A DNA stretch of 64,000 nt. Origin: Hemileia vastatrix (lineage: Eukaryota > Basidiomycota > Pucciniomycetes > Pucciniales > Zaghouaniaceae). Location of the stretch: positions 29,485,650 through 29,549,649 of the forward strand of contig JASXTE010000014.1 of NCBI GenBank assembly GCA_030280995.1. The letters run 5' to 3'. The notes beneath the pieces are model-generated. The model was not told where the DNA came from. It saw only the letters and a program-made list of their open reading frames with translations, and ran no database searches. A program made the translations under genes and the position numbers. Below, piece by piece: positions 10,982-21,689 of the stretch; position 1 is the first letter of the stretch, and each line of letters starts with the position of its first letter.

Positions 10982-11140
10982 GAATTGGTTTTTTCAACAT
11001 GGCTCTGGATATTAAATCCTCCATAGTTGATGATAAAATTAGAATAAAAAATATAATCTTTACTGAGCTCAACACATTCCATATCTGTCCGATTGGGAGG
11101 TCCAGCTTTCTTGGCCAGTTTATGATTAGATTGAAATGAA
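10982..11140 (-). pseudogene. Tet-like oxygenase, N-terminal half (B1 copy)
   Basis: The minus strand encodes FQSNHKLAKKAG, then ELSKDYIFYSNFIINYGGF and QSHVEKTNSN. It aligns with FEKNHELETKVG, SQEYLLFSNVIITHSGF and KIHTDTNDTN in the 28623-29519 copy. The iron-binding HxD of that copy reads HVE here, so this copy is probably inactive. The gene continues at 2019 going left. The two halves join cleanly once the MITE is removed, which confirms the insertion site. Confidence 0.5.
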
Positions 11141-13011
11141 CAAATATATAATTATTTAAAGAAATTGGCCAAGAAATAATTGAGTGATCCTAAGCTTTGG
11201 GAGATAAATTCCTAGATAATCATTATATAAGAGTTTCAGAGGTCTTATTCTCTAATTATGCAATATAAAACCATGAAATAAATTAAGTGATATTTGGAAA
11301 AAAAGGCTCGACTTTTTAAAAGTCAATATCTAAGCAACCACTTAACCAAATTCAAATCCATTTATGGGAAATGAAAGATAGGCTTCAGAAGAATCTCAGT
11401 AAAAGGAAATTTGATTTAAATAAACCTAACCCTAATTTGTTACATAAAAACATGAAATAAATTAAGTGATATTTGGAAAAAAGGCTCAACTCTAACAGTC
11501 AATATCTCAACAACCACTGAACCAAATTCAAATCTGTTTGTAAAAAATGAAGTTTAGCCTTCAGGAGAATATTCGGTTAAAAGGACATTAGATTCAAATA
11601 AACCTAACTCGAATTCTGAGTCTTATTTTCAAAATTTTACAAAAACTTGAAAAGTGGTAATGGAGATGAGAACAAGAGGAGTTCAATAAGTTCACTGTTA
11701 ACCAGATGAGAGTCATACATATATTTAAGTATGAAATTTTTATAGAAGAAATGAGATATCATATAGGCATGAAAAAAAGGAGATGAAACTTACCTTTATT
11801 GAAAAGTAGGAAAAATAGTGTGAGAAAGATTGATGTTGGAATTTGGGGTAAATTGAATATGGAGTAAGTGAAATGCATAAAGAATGTGAAATGTATGTGT
11901 TTTAATGACATGAAACCAAAAAAAAGTGAAATAGGGGAAAGGGGGGATAATTACCATGCCAATGAGGGATGATGGGTAGGGTGATGGAGCTAAAAAAGAA
12001 AGGAAAGAGGGAGAGAAAAAAAGGTTAATTTTACCATTAAAATCAAAAATAACCACTTAAAAAAATTAGATACAAAAAAGAAAAAAAACAGAAAAAAAAA
12101 CAACAAAAATTATAATTAGCAATCAAAAAATCAAGGAAAAAAATGAATATAATGACTTACCTGGAGAGATGAGATGAGAAAATAAATAAAACCAAATTTT
12201 TTGAGGGGTGTTGGAGGAGAGGAGGAAAAGGATATGAGGGATGAATGAAAAAAGAAACAGTGAAAAATTATGCAATTGCAGAAAATATGCAATCTCATGT
12301 TGAGCTGGTGAATGAAAACAAATGAGACATCCAAAAAAGAGACATTCACCATAAATTCAAAATAAAAATGAATATGCAAAAAACAAAAGCACCAAACCAA
12401 GTGAATAAAGCACAGAAGTTGAACGTTTGGAGAGTATGAAAAAAAATTAAAAGGGTTGTGTTTCAAAATGTTGGAGGGTGGTTGGCATAATGACAGAGCC
12501 TATGCTGGTGGAAAGAATGTTTTGTGATTCAAGGGAAGGGAGAGCTGGTGCAGGTCTGGGATCCTCTTCCTCATAAAGATCATTGAAAAGACATGTAAGC
12601 TAAAGTTATAGTGATAGCATTCATAGTTGAGTGAAGTGTCTTCCTAGTAGAGAGGTGCTTCATTATTTTTGGTAGAAAAGGTTGTTGGTAGAAGGTTTAG
12701 GTGATGAGTGGGAAGTGGGAATTTGCCACCAAATGAGTAGGTGGGATGTGTAGATAGAGAAAAATGTTATGTGTTTGCCACCAAAATTAAGTAGCATAGA
12801 GTGAAGAGACACATAAGGATGAGAAAAAAATGTTATGTGTTCACCACCAAAATTATGTAGCATAGAGTAAAGAGACACATAAGAATGGCATCTGAAATTA
12901 TATGTCACGTGACTTGCATAAAAATTAATGATGGATGTGATGAGTTTGGGATCAGGAATTAGGAATGTAAATTGGGGTATAAGAGGTGGGATAATGCACT
13001 ATTGTGCCATC
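11141..13011. repeat. Noncoding right arm of B1, shared with element A2
   Basis: About 11200-12470 is the same repeat as about 29500-30780. Both hold two or three copies of a unit containing AAAAGGCTCAACTTT and GTCAATATCTCAGCAACCAC, then GAGATATCATATAGGCATGA and purine-rich strings. At 12760-12890 a shorter direct repeat (ATGTTATGTGTT...AAGAGACACATAAG) occurs twice. The minus-strand short reading frames are low-complexity Phe/His/Ser strings, and I do not support them as genes. Confidence 0.6.
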
Positions 13012-13043
13012 CTTATCCACTAGCCCTGGGGCTAGTGGATAAG
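13012..13043. repeat. 32-bp subterminal palindrome at the right end of B1
   Basis: CTTATCCACTAGCCC and its perfect reverse complement GGGCTAGTGGATAAG are separated by only TG. It lies about 85 bases from the B1 right terminus, where other elements of this group also have palindromes. Confidence 0.85.
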
Positions 13044-13127
13044 AATTTTCCACAATTAATAATGTCTGATCCTGGTAAGAAAAATTCCAGATCCCTAATT
13101 GTGGATCCCTGAACATTGATACCCCCT

Positions 13128-13470
13128 ATTGATACACCTGAACATGTATTATTATTTTTCCCTGCTCACTCAGATGCTTGAAAAGTCTTATTTGCAGCTT
13201 CCAGGAAGCATAATATCCCACTCAACACCACTTCTCTCCTCTCTCCCTCCCCTGTCATCAAATTAGTTTCCCAGTTCCTAATTTCCACGAATAGATTTCC
13301 TAATAATCTCCCTCTTACACTTGTTTTATAAAACCTTAGTGCCTGTTCCTCTTTATTGCCCACTTTGCTCCCCCCTTCCTTTGCTCTTCTAGACCTGTAC
13401 TTAGCTTCTTATATTAGCATTATCCCTTCATGCTGCCAGCCAAGTGAGATTGTATGAAATAAAAAATAAA
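13128..13470 (+). mobile_element. SINE-like retroposon with A-rich tail (left stub at 410-434)
   Basis: This unit ends GAGATTGTATGAAATAAAAA and more A-rich sequence. It is followed by AAATCAGTGAAAT (13471-13483), which repeats 397-409 and matches one continuous stretch in the undisturbed A2 element. A 13-15 bp direct repeat plus an A-rich 3' tail is the mark of target-primed reverse transcription. Element B1 sits inside it, leaving 25 bases on the left. A second copy with the same 3' end lies near 18670-18836. A 65-aa minus-strand frame inside is not supported. Confidence 0.55.
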
Positions 13471-13652
13471 AAATCAGTGAAATGGGCTGTATGGTGAGAC
13501 CAGCACTTTTGGTTGAGAAAGTGTGGATTTAAGTGAAAGAAGTGAGTTATTTCACTTTTGAAATCCACCAGTGTTGGGGCTAGTGTTTCAGAAATATGCA
13601 CTTAGATAAGTGTGGATTTGTAAGTGCAGATTTGCCAGAACTGACACCCCCT
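13471..13652 (-). mobile_element. Terminal region of Harbinger element A1
   Basis: This is the reverse complement of the left end of the intact element at 27472: it ends CCAGAACTGACACCCCCT and carries the same internal landmarks (GCACTTTTGGTTGAG, TGGGGCTAGTG). It belongs with 1-409, the two having been one sequence before the retroposon inserted. Confidence 0.8.
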
Positions 13653-14530
13653 GATATGTAATTTTCATTAATATGAATCAAGAAGATTGGTTGTTAATAA
13701 GGATTCAAAAAAAAAACAGTATAGAACTTTATCAATCTAAAAATAATTTTCATTTCTGGTTGCAGGATTCACCAATGTTAATCTTCTTTCAAAAAAATTC
13801 TATTATTAAGACTTTGACATAAGTTCAAGTCCTTGGATTGATGTTCAATTTAGCTTCAAGGTGAGTTCTGTGAAGTTTAACCATTGTTTTTTTGATTGCT
13901 TTGTCACCTCCTCAAGTTGTGTTCAATTGGTTGTGAATGAAGCATGAAGGTTTGCAGACTTGCTAGTATATCCACCTCCCTTGTTTTGTGAAGTTAGCAA
14001 CCTTACAAATTTTCATTTTTCAACAAATGAATAATGTTAATTCAGATATTTAAAGCTTCACAAAATTCCACTGGATGTCACAAACATGACCAATAAAAAA
14101 GCATCAACTATTCAGAACTCAATTGCAAAGCCATCAGACTGTGCCATATTTTCTAGAAATTCCTTATTTTATATCATGAATATGTAATCAAAACCCATTA
14201 GGTATCAAAGCTAATATACCATATTATTAAAGTAGACATTTTTTACAGCCTTCTGGGGTGATGAAAAAGTAAGAAAATGAATAAATTTGCCAACTTATAA
14301 TTATAAAAAAAACTTTACAACCACATCAAAAGATTGCTTGACAATTGTTGGTTCTGATCCAAATAAGGGGGCCAAAAAACTACAAACATCAAGAAGATTA
14401 TTAATCAGACAGAAAAATCTAAATTCTTTCACAAAAAAATTCAGATTTGTATTTTTAAAATATTTTTCCAAGATTGATTTAGCATGTAGACAGTCTGATC
14501 ATTATTTATATCTTAAGTTACACAATCATA
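13653..14530. other. Intergenic stretch, worn MITE end
   Basis: Around 13953-13994 a sequence (GACTTGCTAGTATATCCACC ... GTGAAG) resembles the right end of the MITE seen at 21335, so a decayed copy may lie here. An 86-codon plus-strand frame at 14287 has no recognisable content. I see no supported gene. Confidence 0.35.
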
Positions 14531-17500
14531 TTACTCTACCATCATAGCGGTTAAGACTGTTGTGATAGATCCATCAGTGTCTTTGATACTCGGCGACTTG
14601 GGCAATGAATTGGTGGCCGACTTTGGAGATGACAAAATAATCTTTTCATGAAGTGATAAGTCAGTTGTGGAAAGTTGCAAGTTGACATCATTAGTACCTT
14701 CTCCTGCTTCTTGGATGAATGCCAGACCAGCAAGAGGAACCAAGTCTCCATGTAGACTCGCAGGTTTAGGTATCCAAATTGTATCTTCATGATCAAAATC
14801 AACCAACAAGCTTTCGTGTTTATCTTGTCGAGCGGGTTGCCGGTTTTCGGGTGAAAGGTTTTCATCGTTTTCATTATCAACATCATTATTTACATGTTCA
14901 TTCTCCTCCTCCCCCTCTTCCTCACTACAATAACTTCGATTTCCATCTTCATCATTGACTTCGTCCATTGCCTGTACAGCTTCTTCGTCTTTATTCGGCT
15001 GATCTTTACCACTTACTTCAGAGTACATTGTCTGTGCAGATGTGGGACGAGATGAAAATTCGGTTCGATTGCTGGCTCTACTCTGACATCGAGATTGGTT
15101 AGCGGATACGGTTGATGGTCCTCGCGCAAGGCTTCGTGGAACCCGATCAACTGGGAAGTCGGGATTACGGGGATTTTTGGCAACACGCTGTTGTTTAACA
15201 TTGCTGCAAACTACAGGGTTTTTGACTAATTTGCCTCTCTCATTCACAGTAACTTTCGAAGATTTGTTGGGTTGATTTTTTTGACTATGAACATGGGCAA
15301 TTTTACGTGGAACAAATGTCGATTTTTTTAATAATCTGATGGGGTTATGCACGATAGGAGGCGGTGAAGGAGAAGGGGGCAAAGGCACTGTCATAGGAAC
15401 AATCAAATCATTTGGTAGACGAGAGCAAATTCCTATTCGTGGAGGGGAAGGAGGCTGAGGAGCAGGAGGAATAACACGAATTGAAGATGCAACAGAAGAA
15501 GGTTTTTTTGAACTCTGCGTATGTGGATTTGGGACGGTGATACTACTTTTAGAATGAGGGGGTGAAGGGGGCAGTGATACTGATTCTGGAGGCTTTGAAC
15601 CTTCCGCTTGGTTGGTAGGTTTGACTGAAGATGGTTTGGTAGGCTTGAACGCTGCCTTTTTAGATTTAAGGGTGATAGTAGATTCAGTGCTATTGGAGCT
15701 TCCATGTCGTGAGTGTGCCACCTTAGTAATAGTACGCGTTGCTTTTGATAATGTTGACTTTGAAGAGGTCTGTAGAGCTGCTGTACGCCGGGAAGCCAAA
15801 GTTGCTGTGGGTTGTGTATCTGGAAAAGACGCTTGAGATGCACCAAGGCCTACTGAAACTGACTGTGCTACACTTGTGGCTTTGGACGGGTCAAGCGATG
15901 TGGATACAGCTCGAGGCTTACATCCTCGGCTAGCCGTAGATTGACTCATTTCAGATCCTACGGGTTTATTCCCAGAACTGGAGGATGATGGATGAAAGCC
16001 TAAAGTTGTGGCACATCGGGGTGGGCTACGATGTGGATTAGCCACACGGGATGCAGTACCCAGTGAAAAGGATGGAGGACCTATGTTGGAATGCCCATCT
16101 CCATTTTTTTCGGCAGGCACGACTCGACGGGCCTTTAAGGCAACAGGAACGCGGTGGGTAGCAGTACGTACGCCAGCTAACGGGGCTCCAATAGGTAAGT
16201 GTTCAGAATGGGATGAGTTAGCATCAGTAGAATGCTTAGTCGGTTCAACATGTAGGACATTTCTACCCGGATGCAAATTTGTTCGAGAAGCGGCAGATTC
16301 GAAGGGCATCCTAGTAGGAGCATGAATGGTGGGTTGGCGAGAAGTAGACTTTGAAAGTTCTGAAAAATCATCATTTTTGGTTCCATGAGAAACATTCTCG
16401 TGACTTTTAGAGCGCATAATAGGATAGGCGCTTTGGGTGACAACGTCTGCTCGTTCCTGAACGAGGTTAGGTAAGCGTGTTACGTTTTTAGACTCTACGA
16501 AACAAGATTTAGGCCTTCCATTGGCTCCATTAGCAGACTTTCCGCGCTCACTTATAGTGATAGAGTTTACGCTTTGATTTTCTGAAGTGGATTTCGGGAC
16601 TGCTAGATATCTTCTGATGTTAGGAGTGAGAGGCTGTATAAAACTGTGAACATTTTTAATCAAATGGATAAACATAAAGAATAAGGATATATTTTGATTT
16701 CTATGAACCTGATTATAAATGAGCATACCTAGGCACACGAGAGGGCCAAATTTTCTGGTATAAATCCCATATTCGTTTGCAGATAGCTCTAACCTTAGGA
16801 TCGCGATCTCTTCCACCAATTCTGATTACATTTTCAATTTCCAAGACTTTTCTGTTCAGCGCTTCACGTCCAATGTTGGTTTTGTGAGGGTCGGAAGGAT
16901 TATCGGTATCACGCTCGGGAAATCCACCCAAGCAACATAAGATACCCTCTGCACAGCCAAGACGAAGAGTTAAAGATTTATCAGTGAGACCGTGTGCAAG
17001 ATAAGGGATGATGCTTGAGCAATGAGTGCCCCTAATAAGGGCATTGATGGCAACTGAAGCTCTGGCGACGTGTATTTTAGTGGCGCGGCCCAAAAGTTTG
17101 ACCAAAGTGGGAAAATAGAAAGGAAGGGCGGAGTCCCACATGGGACCTAGTCTGGCAGAAGCAGAGATCAGATCGAGGGCAGAACCACTGAGACGGGTAC
17201 GTTCTGTAGCAATTGCATTGGCCAAAGGACGAGAGATCTCGCTATCCTTCCAGTGACGAATAAAATCATCAGGGAAGTCACATGCACCGCCAAGAATAGC
17301 CAGAGTAAATCGCTTGATAGCAGAATCAATCTTCTGCCACGTGTCTTCAGTCTCTTCGAGTGCAAGAGCTGTTTTGAGAAGATCAAACTCAGCAAGACAT
17401 TGGGCGAGGGAAGATACCTATTACAACAAAACAAGGTCAGCCTGGGGCAACACCCAAAAATATAAATAGAATACGCACTGGGATGGACTTTTGAGACTCG

Positions 17501-17622
17501 TTGGATTTCATTTCGTTGCCGGTCGTTGGAAGAATTTCGACTGAGGGCAGTACCGAAAACGCGTCGGTCACGTGAGTCTCCAAGCTGGGCGTCTCTGCAC
17601 GCGCCTTCGCTAATCCTAACAT
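14531..17622 (-). CDS. CLASP-like microtubule-binding protein (TOG domain, Ser/Pro-rich tail), 3 exons
   Basis: ATG at 17620-17622 has an in-frame TGA just before it. Exons are 17622-17479, 17417-16729 and 16643-14531, with GT-AG introns of 61 and 85 bases, giving about 981 aa. Residues ~50-275 form a CLASP_N/TOG-type helical repeat domain (CLAEFDLLKTALALEET, AIKRFTLAILGGACDFPDDF, ERTRLSGSALDLISASARLG, KVRAICKRIWDLYQKIWPS). The rest is a basic Ser/Pro/Thr-rich linker with many SxP and KSSSxx runs, then acidic stretches (EEEGEEENE). CLASPs bind tubulin and microtubules and promote rescue. The usual C-terminal helical domain is not visible, so this is shorter than most fungal CLASPs (around 1400-1500 aa). 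The region is GC-richer than its surroundings, as expected for a host gene. Confidence 0.75.
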
Positions 17623-18058
17623 TCAACGTCTCCTATTTCTTTCAGCTTCACTCACCCGCAGCTGATCGATATTTCTCTTCTTTCACTAGTTCACTTGTAC
17701 TCTAACTTATCTCTTTATGTGTTAGTTTATCTTATTTTATCCTTTGAACTGTTTGAAGTAAATCTCAGATGCTACTGTGTCTTATTTTATGACTATGGTA
17801 CAAGTGTGTCAGCACTTCTTCTGGAGTTGGATGCCTTGGCTCCACAACTGGCTTTATGTACATAGCATCCCCCCTCTTATTGAGTTCACTTCTTCCATGC
17901 AACAGAAATAAAATGAAAAATTAAAATAAAAAGATGAAAATTTATTAGATGAGAGACTATGAAAATATGATATTTAAAACACCCAATAAATGTTGTTTAT
18001 CTTTCCACACATTTCAACTCAAAATCTTTTCAATAGGTCAGAAACTTGATCTGACAAT
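17623..18058. other. Upstream region of the CLASP-like gene
   Basis: Pyrimidine-rich sequence follows the start codon side (TTCTTTCAGCTTCACTCACC on the plus strand). No further gene or clear promoter element is recognised. Confidence 0.3.
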
Positions 18059-18390
18059 GTAGACAAACCCCTTAGTACTAGATATAGGCCTTGACCAAGG
18101 GAGTTGGATAAAAACTTGAGTGAAAAACCCCTGTCCCTTTGAGAAATACCAGGTGAGATTAATTTGCTACAGCAAATTAGAGACTGTTACAGTACCCCTT
18201 TTAACAAATTTCTTGACTGCTCAACAAGTCAAGGAAGTAGCACACATAGACTACAAACAAACAAAAAAAGAAACTTAAAATTCAGAATATTCCACACCAG
18301 AAACCAGAGACACAGAGCACTTGTTGCACAAAAAACAGCACTTATACTGAATTCAGGTTGAAAAGCTACACCAGAGAGCCAGTTAAAAGA
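18059..18390 (-). repeat. LTR fragment related to the solo LTR at 61043
   Basis: On the minus strand it ends with an AAGGGACAGGGG motif, CCAACTCCCTTGGTCAAGGC and a terminus GTCTACA, the same order as the 3' end of the 61043-61939 LTR. The 5' limit is not clear because similarity fades after about 130-330 bases. Confidence 0.5.
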
Positions 18391-19404
18391 GTTGAAATCA
18401 ACTGAAAAACTAAACTTGCAACAAACACAACCAATTGTGGCTAAAAAAAGTGGAAACAGAGTAAGAAATAGTGATGTAGATACACAGCAAAAAATGGTTG
18501 TTTACCTGCAGACATACTGGTTACATTTTTTCCCTATGCATAAAATTGTATTCAAATTTGAGTTTCATCACAATTTAACACTGGAAACCAGGTGATTTGG
18601 CTACTTAATAGATTTCAATAAGTCCATATTCTAACACAAGTATTTTAATTAATCAAGGGGTTTGATACATGCATGATGTGTATTGATTTTAAACCCCCTC
18701 CCCCTATCATCACCCTGTTCTTCCTTACTCTCAGTGTCTCCCCCCCCCCATGTATTTAGATATCCAAGCCACACTTGCCTCCTTAATGCCCCCAGTTGGG
18801 TGAGATTGTAGGAAATAAATAAAAAATAAAAAACCCCTCCCTTATCCATCTCTTTCCTAAGATCCCTTTTAAAATTATTCACTAAGTCTCCCATCATCTC
18901 TCCCCACAATGCTGACTTGTTTAGGAAATTGAGAGGCAAATTTAACCCACTTGACATGTATAGGACCTTGGCTAGCCTCCCTAGAGCACACACCATGCCT
19001 TCATACAATTTTGCTTGGGTAAATCTCCCTTGAAAAATTACCTCTTCTGATTCAAAGCATTGGATTCACCATATTGCCCCTCTGTCCATCTTCCTCAAGT
19101 GACACTCCTAAACATATTATCCTTTGTCCTGCTGTTAGGATTTAGTTGAGAGGTGAGGAGTAGAAACACTATGGGTACTCTGCATTGTGTGAGGTGGGAG
19201 AGGGGATATTGCATAAGGGGGTTATATGGGGCAAGCACTGTGGAGCACTTCTCATCGGACAACTTATATAGTTATCCAGTTACTTCTTAGTCTCACTGCT
19301 GTATCAGCATAGTCAGTCCCGCCTCACTGTTGGTAACCCCAACATAGTCAGTCTAGTTAGTCTCACTGCTTAGTAGCATAGTCAGTCCCATCCCAGGCTA
19401 GCAT
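18391..19404. repeat. Mixed repeats, including a second SINE-like 3' end
   Basis: Between about 18670 and 18836 the sequence ends GTGAGATTGTAGGAAATAAA followed by an A-rich tail, like the retroposon at 13128-13470. At 19290-19400 a short unit (CTCACTGCT...TAGCATAGTCAGTCCC) is repeated about three times. A 119-aa minus-strand frame at 18649-19008 has no recognised domain. Confidence 0.4.
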
Positions 19405-19545
19405 TGTGGTTGTACAGATCTGGGTAAGCCTTTGGAGTGCATATTTGGGGTTGTTTGGTATGTAGGGTATAGTTGGGGTTATGGTGTTTTTTATTGGTTT
19501 TTTGTTAGATGTTAGATGATTATTTGTGTTTTTGGATGCTTATGC
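19405..19545 (+). repeat. Truncated 5' end of a 61043-type LTR
   Basis: TGTGGTTGTACAGATCTGGG and GCCTTTGGAGTGCATATTTG match the start of the LTR at 61043. It is cut where another LTR begins at 19546. Confidence 0.6.
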
Positions 19546-20658
19546 TGTGGCAGTCTAAAGCTTAGTAGGGCACTGAAGTTTATTATAAAATTATTTTTGG
19601 GAGTTGTATATTGAGATTGGAAAAGCCAATCTAATTTTAAATAGTGACTTTAAAGAAAATTATGTATTAAAAGTGGTTAAAAAGGTTAATTTTATGGGTC
19701 AAGATTTTACAAATAATTACCAGACAGGAAATGAAAGTATAGGCTTAAAAGTGCATGAAAATTAAATTTAGGAGTCTCAAGAACCTTTGGGAACTTTTGT
19801 TGAATTTTTACTATTTTTCTACTATTTTTAATAATTTTATAAAGTATTTTTGGTTATTTTTGATTTTTCATAATTTGCTAAACTTTGATAATTTTTTACT
19901 AGGTGAATAAGGCTGCACATGATACAAAAGTTAGAATGGATTATAAAGGAGAAGTAGCTCTATAATCTGTAATTTTTTTAGATTTTTTATTGATATTTTA
20001 AAGGTTCTAATTGAGTCCAGAAGACCATACAAGCTCCATACAAACTCTGATGATCTCTGGATGAGCTTTGGAATGCTCCAGTTAGAGATAGTAGGTCACA
20101 TGACATACTATGCATATAAATCCTTTAGAATCAAAATTAGACAACATCTAACAACTTGTATTTTAACAATCATTATATAAAAACCAACAACAACAACATA
20201 TATATAACAATTATTCATTATTTCATAATAAAATATAAAATTGTAATACCCTTATAAAAATAACACTTTTACATTACAATATATTAATCTCATTCATCAT
20301 AATAAATATTAAAATATAGGGTACCATTATTAAGGTCTCATCATCAGGAACTTGATTTTAACATCTAAACCATATAAAAATAAAAGCTTCATAAAAAATA
20401 TTTTTCAATCGTTTAAATAACTTTTCTAAATACAGCTTCACTGTTGTGTTTTCCAACCTCATTATTTAAAACACTGATTCTACATCTCAACACTGTTAAT
20501 AAAAATAGATCGTTTTTCATTTCTTATCAAGTAGAGGTTATAGCTTAGATAATTGAGAACTCTTTATGTACTTAAAGGGACAGGGTTTTCTTTGGTTTAT
20601 CCAACTCCCTTGGATTCTGCTTACAGAAAGGCAACTAACTGTAAGAGTCTCTCTACAT
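19546..20658 (+). repeat. 5' LTR of a decayed Ty3 element related to Ty3-2
   Basis: It starts TGTGGCAGTCTAAAGCTTAG, parallel to TGTGGTAGCCTAAAGTTTAG of the Ty3-2 LTR (read on its minus strand), and shares CTCAAGAACCTTTGGGAA and TAAAGGTTCTAATTGAGTCC. It ends just before a primer-binding-like TGGTGCCCAAAATGAGG at 20662. Length of about 1.1 kb agrees with Ty3-2. Confidence 0.7.
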
Positions 20659-20661
20659 TAG

Positions 20662-20744
20662 TGGTGCCCAAAATGAGGTTTGAATTTTCTGGTTTTAAAT
20701 AAATCTTACTTGATATCAGGACTATCTTAGCCTGCAAGAGGCTT
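20662..20744 (+). other. Primer-binding site and leader hairpin of the decayed Ty3 element
   Basis: TGGTGCCCAAAATGAGG matches the TGGCGCCCAACGTGGGG site of Ty3-2 with a few changes. AGCCTGCAAGAGGCTT at 20729-20744 can fold and is the same hairpin found twice in the Ty3-2 leader. Confidence 0.6.
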
Positions 20745-21085
20745 ATTTAATGAATGTTTATCTTATTTGAATGGTTTAATCTTATGATTTTGGGATGTCT
20801 TCTACTGTTGGATCTGGTGTTTTGGCTTCTGGTGTACCTGTTAGGGCATCAGTAAGGATTGTATCTTAGGATGGGCCCAAGTTTACTGGTGAGGATTTAG
20901 AGGGATTTTTTATAGGTATTAAACTGCTTCTGGATTGGATGGAGCTTTACCTTTGGATATGGTGAATCAGATTAGGTTTTTTATGGGTGACAGAGAGGTG
21001 GAAGAAGAAGTTATTTCTATAGATGGCTATAAAGGTCAAAATTTGGGAAAATCTGAAGATGGAAATGCAAAGAAGGTGGAAAAAG

Positions 21086-21335
21086 CACCACACAATATGG
21101 GGGGTGGACTTGCTAGCAAGTCCTCAACCTTGGGCCCAAACTCACCACAGATTGAACACACATTGAGCTATTGATAAAGGAACCATACAATCAGGGATGA
21201 ACACCACTCAGCAGAACAGTTATAGGTGGGTGTTCAAGTAGAGTTCAGTATGGGTTCAGTATGAGTTCAGTCTGAGTTCCATCTGAGTTCAGGTTGAGGA
21301 CTTGCTAGCAAGTCCACCCCCTATATTGTGTAGTG
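21086..21335 (+). mobile_element. MITE, intact copy with 3-bp target duplication AAG
   Basis: The 250-bp unit starts CACCACACAATATGGGG and ends CCCCTATATTGTGTAGTG as an inverted repeat. GACTTGCTAGCAAGTC, itself palindromic, lies within each terminus. The interior holds serial GAGTTCAGTATG/GAGTTCAGTCTG/GAGTTCCATCTG repeats. AAG is duplicated at 21083-21085 and 21336-21338. The structure suits a Tourist/PIF-Harbinger type MITE. Confidence 0.9.
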
Positions 21336-21689
21336 AAGGTTTATTCATTGGAGGACCTGAAGAATTTAGCTAGGAAATGTGAATAAAAAGGTGGTGTAAC
21401 ATCTCTGAGTCATTATCATCAGTATATGGTTGAATTCCAGGTGGTTTTGAATTATTTGTTGGAGTATAAAATTTTATATCATGATAATGTATCAAAGTAT
21501 GTTTTTTGGGATGCTATGGGGGAAAATGTTAAGAAAGATGTTTTTCTGGTGCTTATTAATGCTAATTTGATGAAGAATCTCAAAGATGGAGAAATTAGGA
21601 TTCCTGGAATGGAAGTGCTAAAGAATGTTATTTTGGAACATCTGTATGCTCATAATTCTGTTGATTTGGACTCTGGAGAAGACACTTTG

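Larger units (their letters stand above)
435..13127 (+). mobile_element. Harbinger-like transposon B1 (Myb-like plus Tet-like cargo), opened by nested insertions
   Basis: The left end starts AGGGGGTAACAA and the right end reads TTGATACCCCCT, so the termini are inverted. A subterminal palindrome (ATCTGCAATTAA/TTAATTGCAGAT) follows the left terminus. Inside are a plus-strand Myb-like pseudogene (742-1272), a minus-strand Tet-like oxygenase gene split into 10982-11140 and 1735-2019, and a long noncoding right arm. The MITE and LTR retrotransposon between 2020 and 10978 are later insertions. Removing them leaves about 3.7 kb. The same order (Myb, short repeats, Tet-like, noncoding arm) recurs in the element starting at 60396. 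The target duplication is uncertain: TA fits both sides, a 3-bp copy does not fit exactly. Confidence 0.65.

Noticed and set aside
11796..12908. Several Phe/His/Ser-rich minus-strand frames, repeated at 30054-30859
   Set aside because: They are low-complexity readings of purine-rich noncoding transposon arm, with frames not conserved between the two copies.
13166..13363. 65-aa frame in the SINE-like retroposon
   Set aside because: No recognised motif. The unit is explained by target duplication and A-rich tail, and SINEs do not code.
15433..16443. Alternative frames over the CLASP-like gene
   Set aside because: The long minus frame with matching introns and a TOG domain explains the region. 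The others are its shadows.
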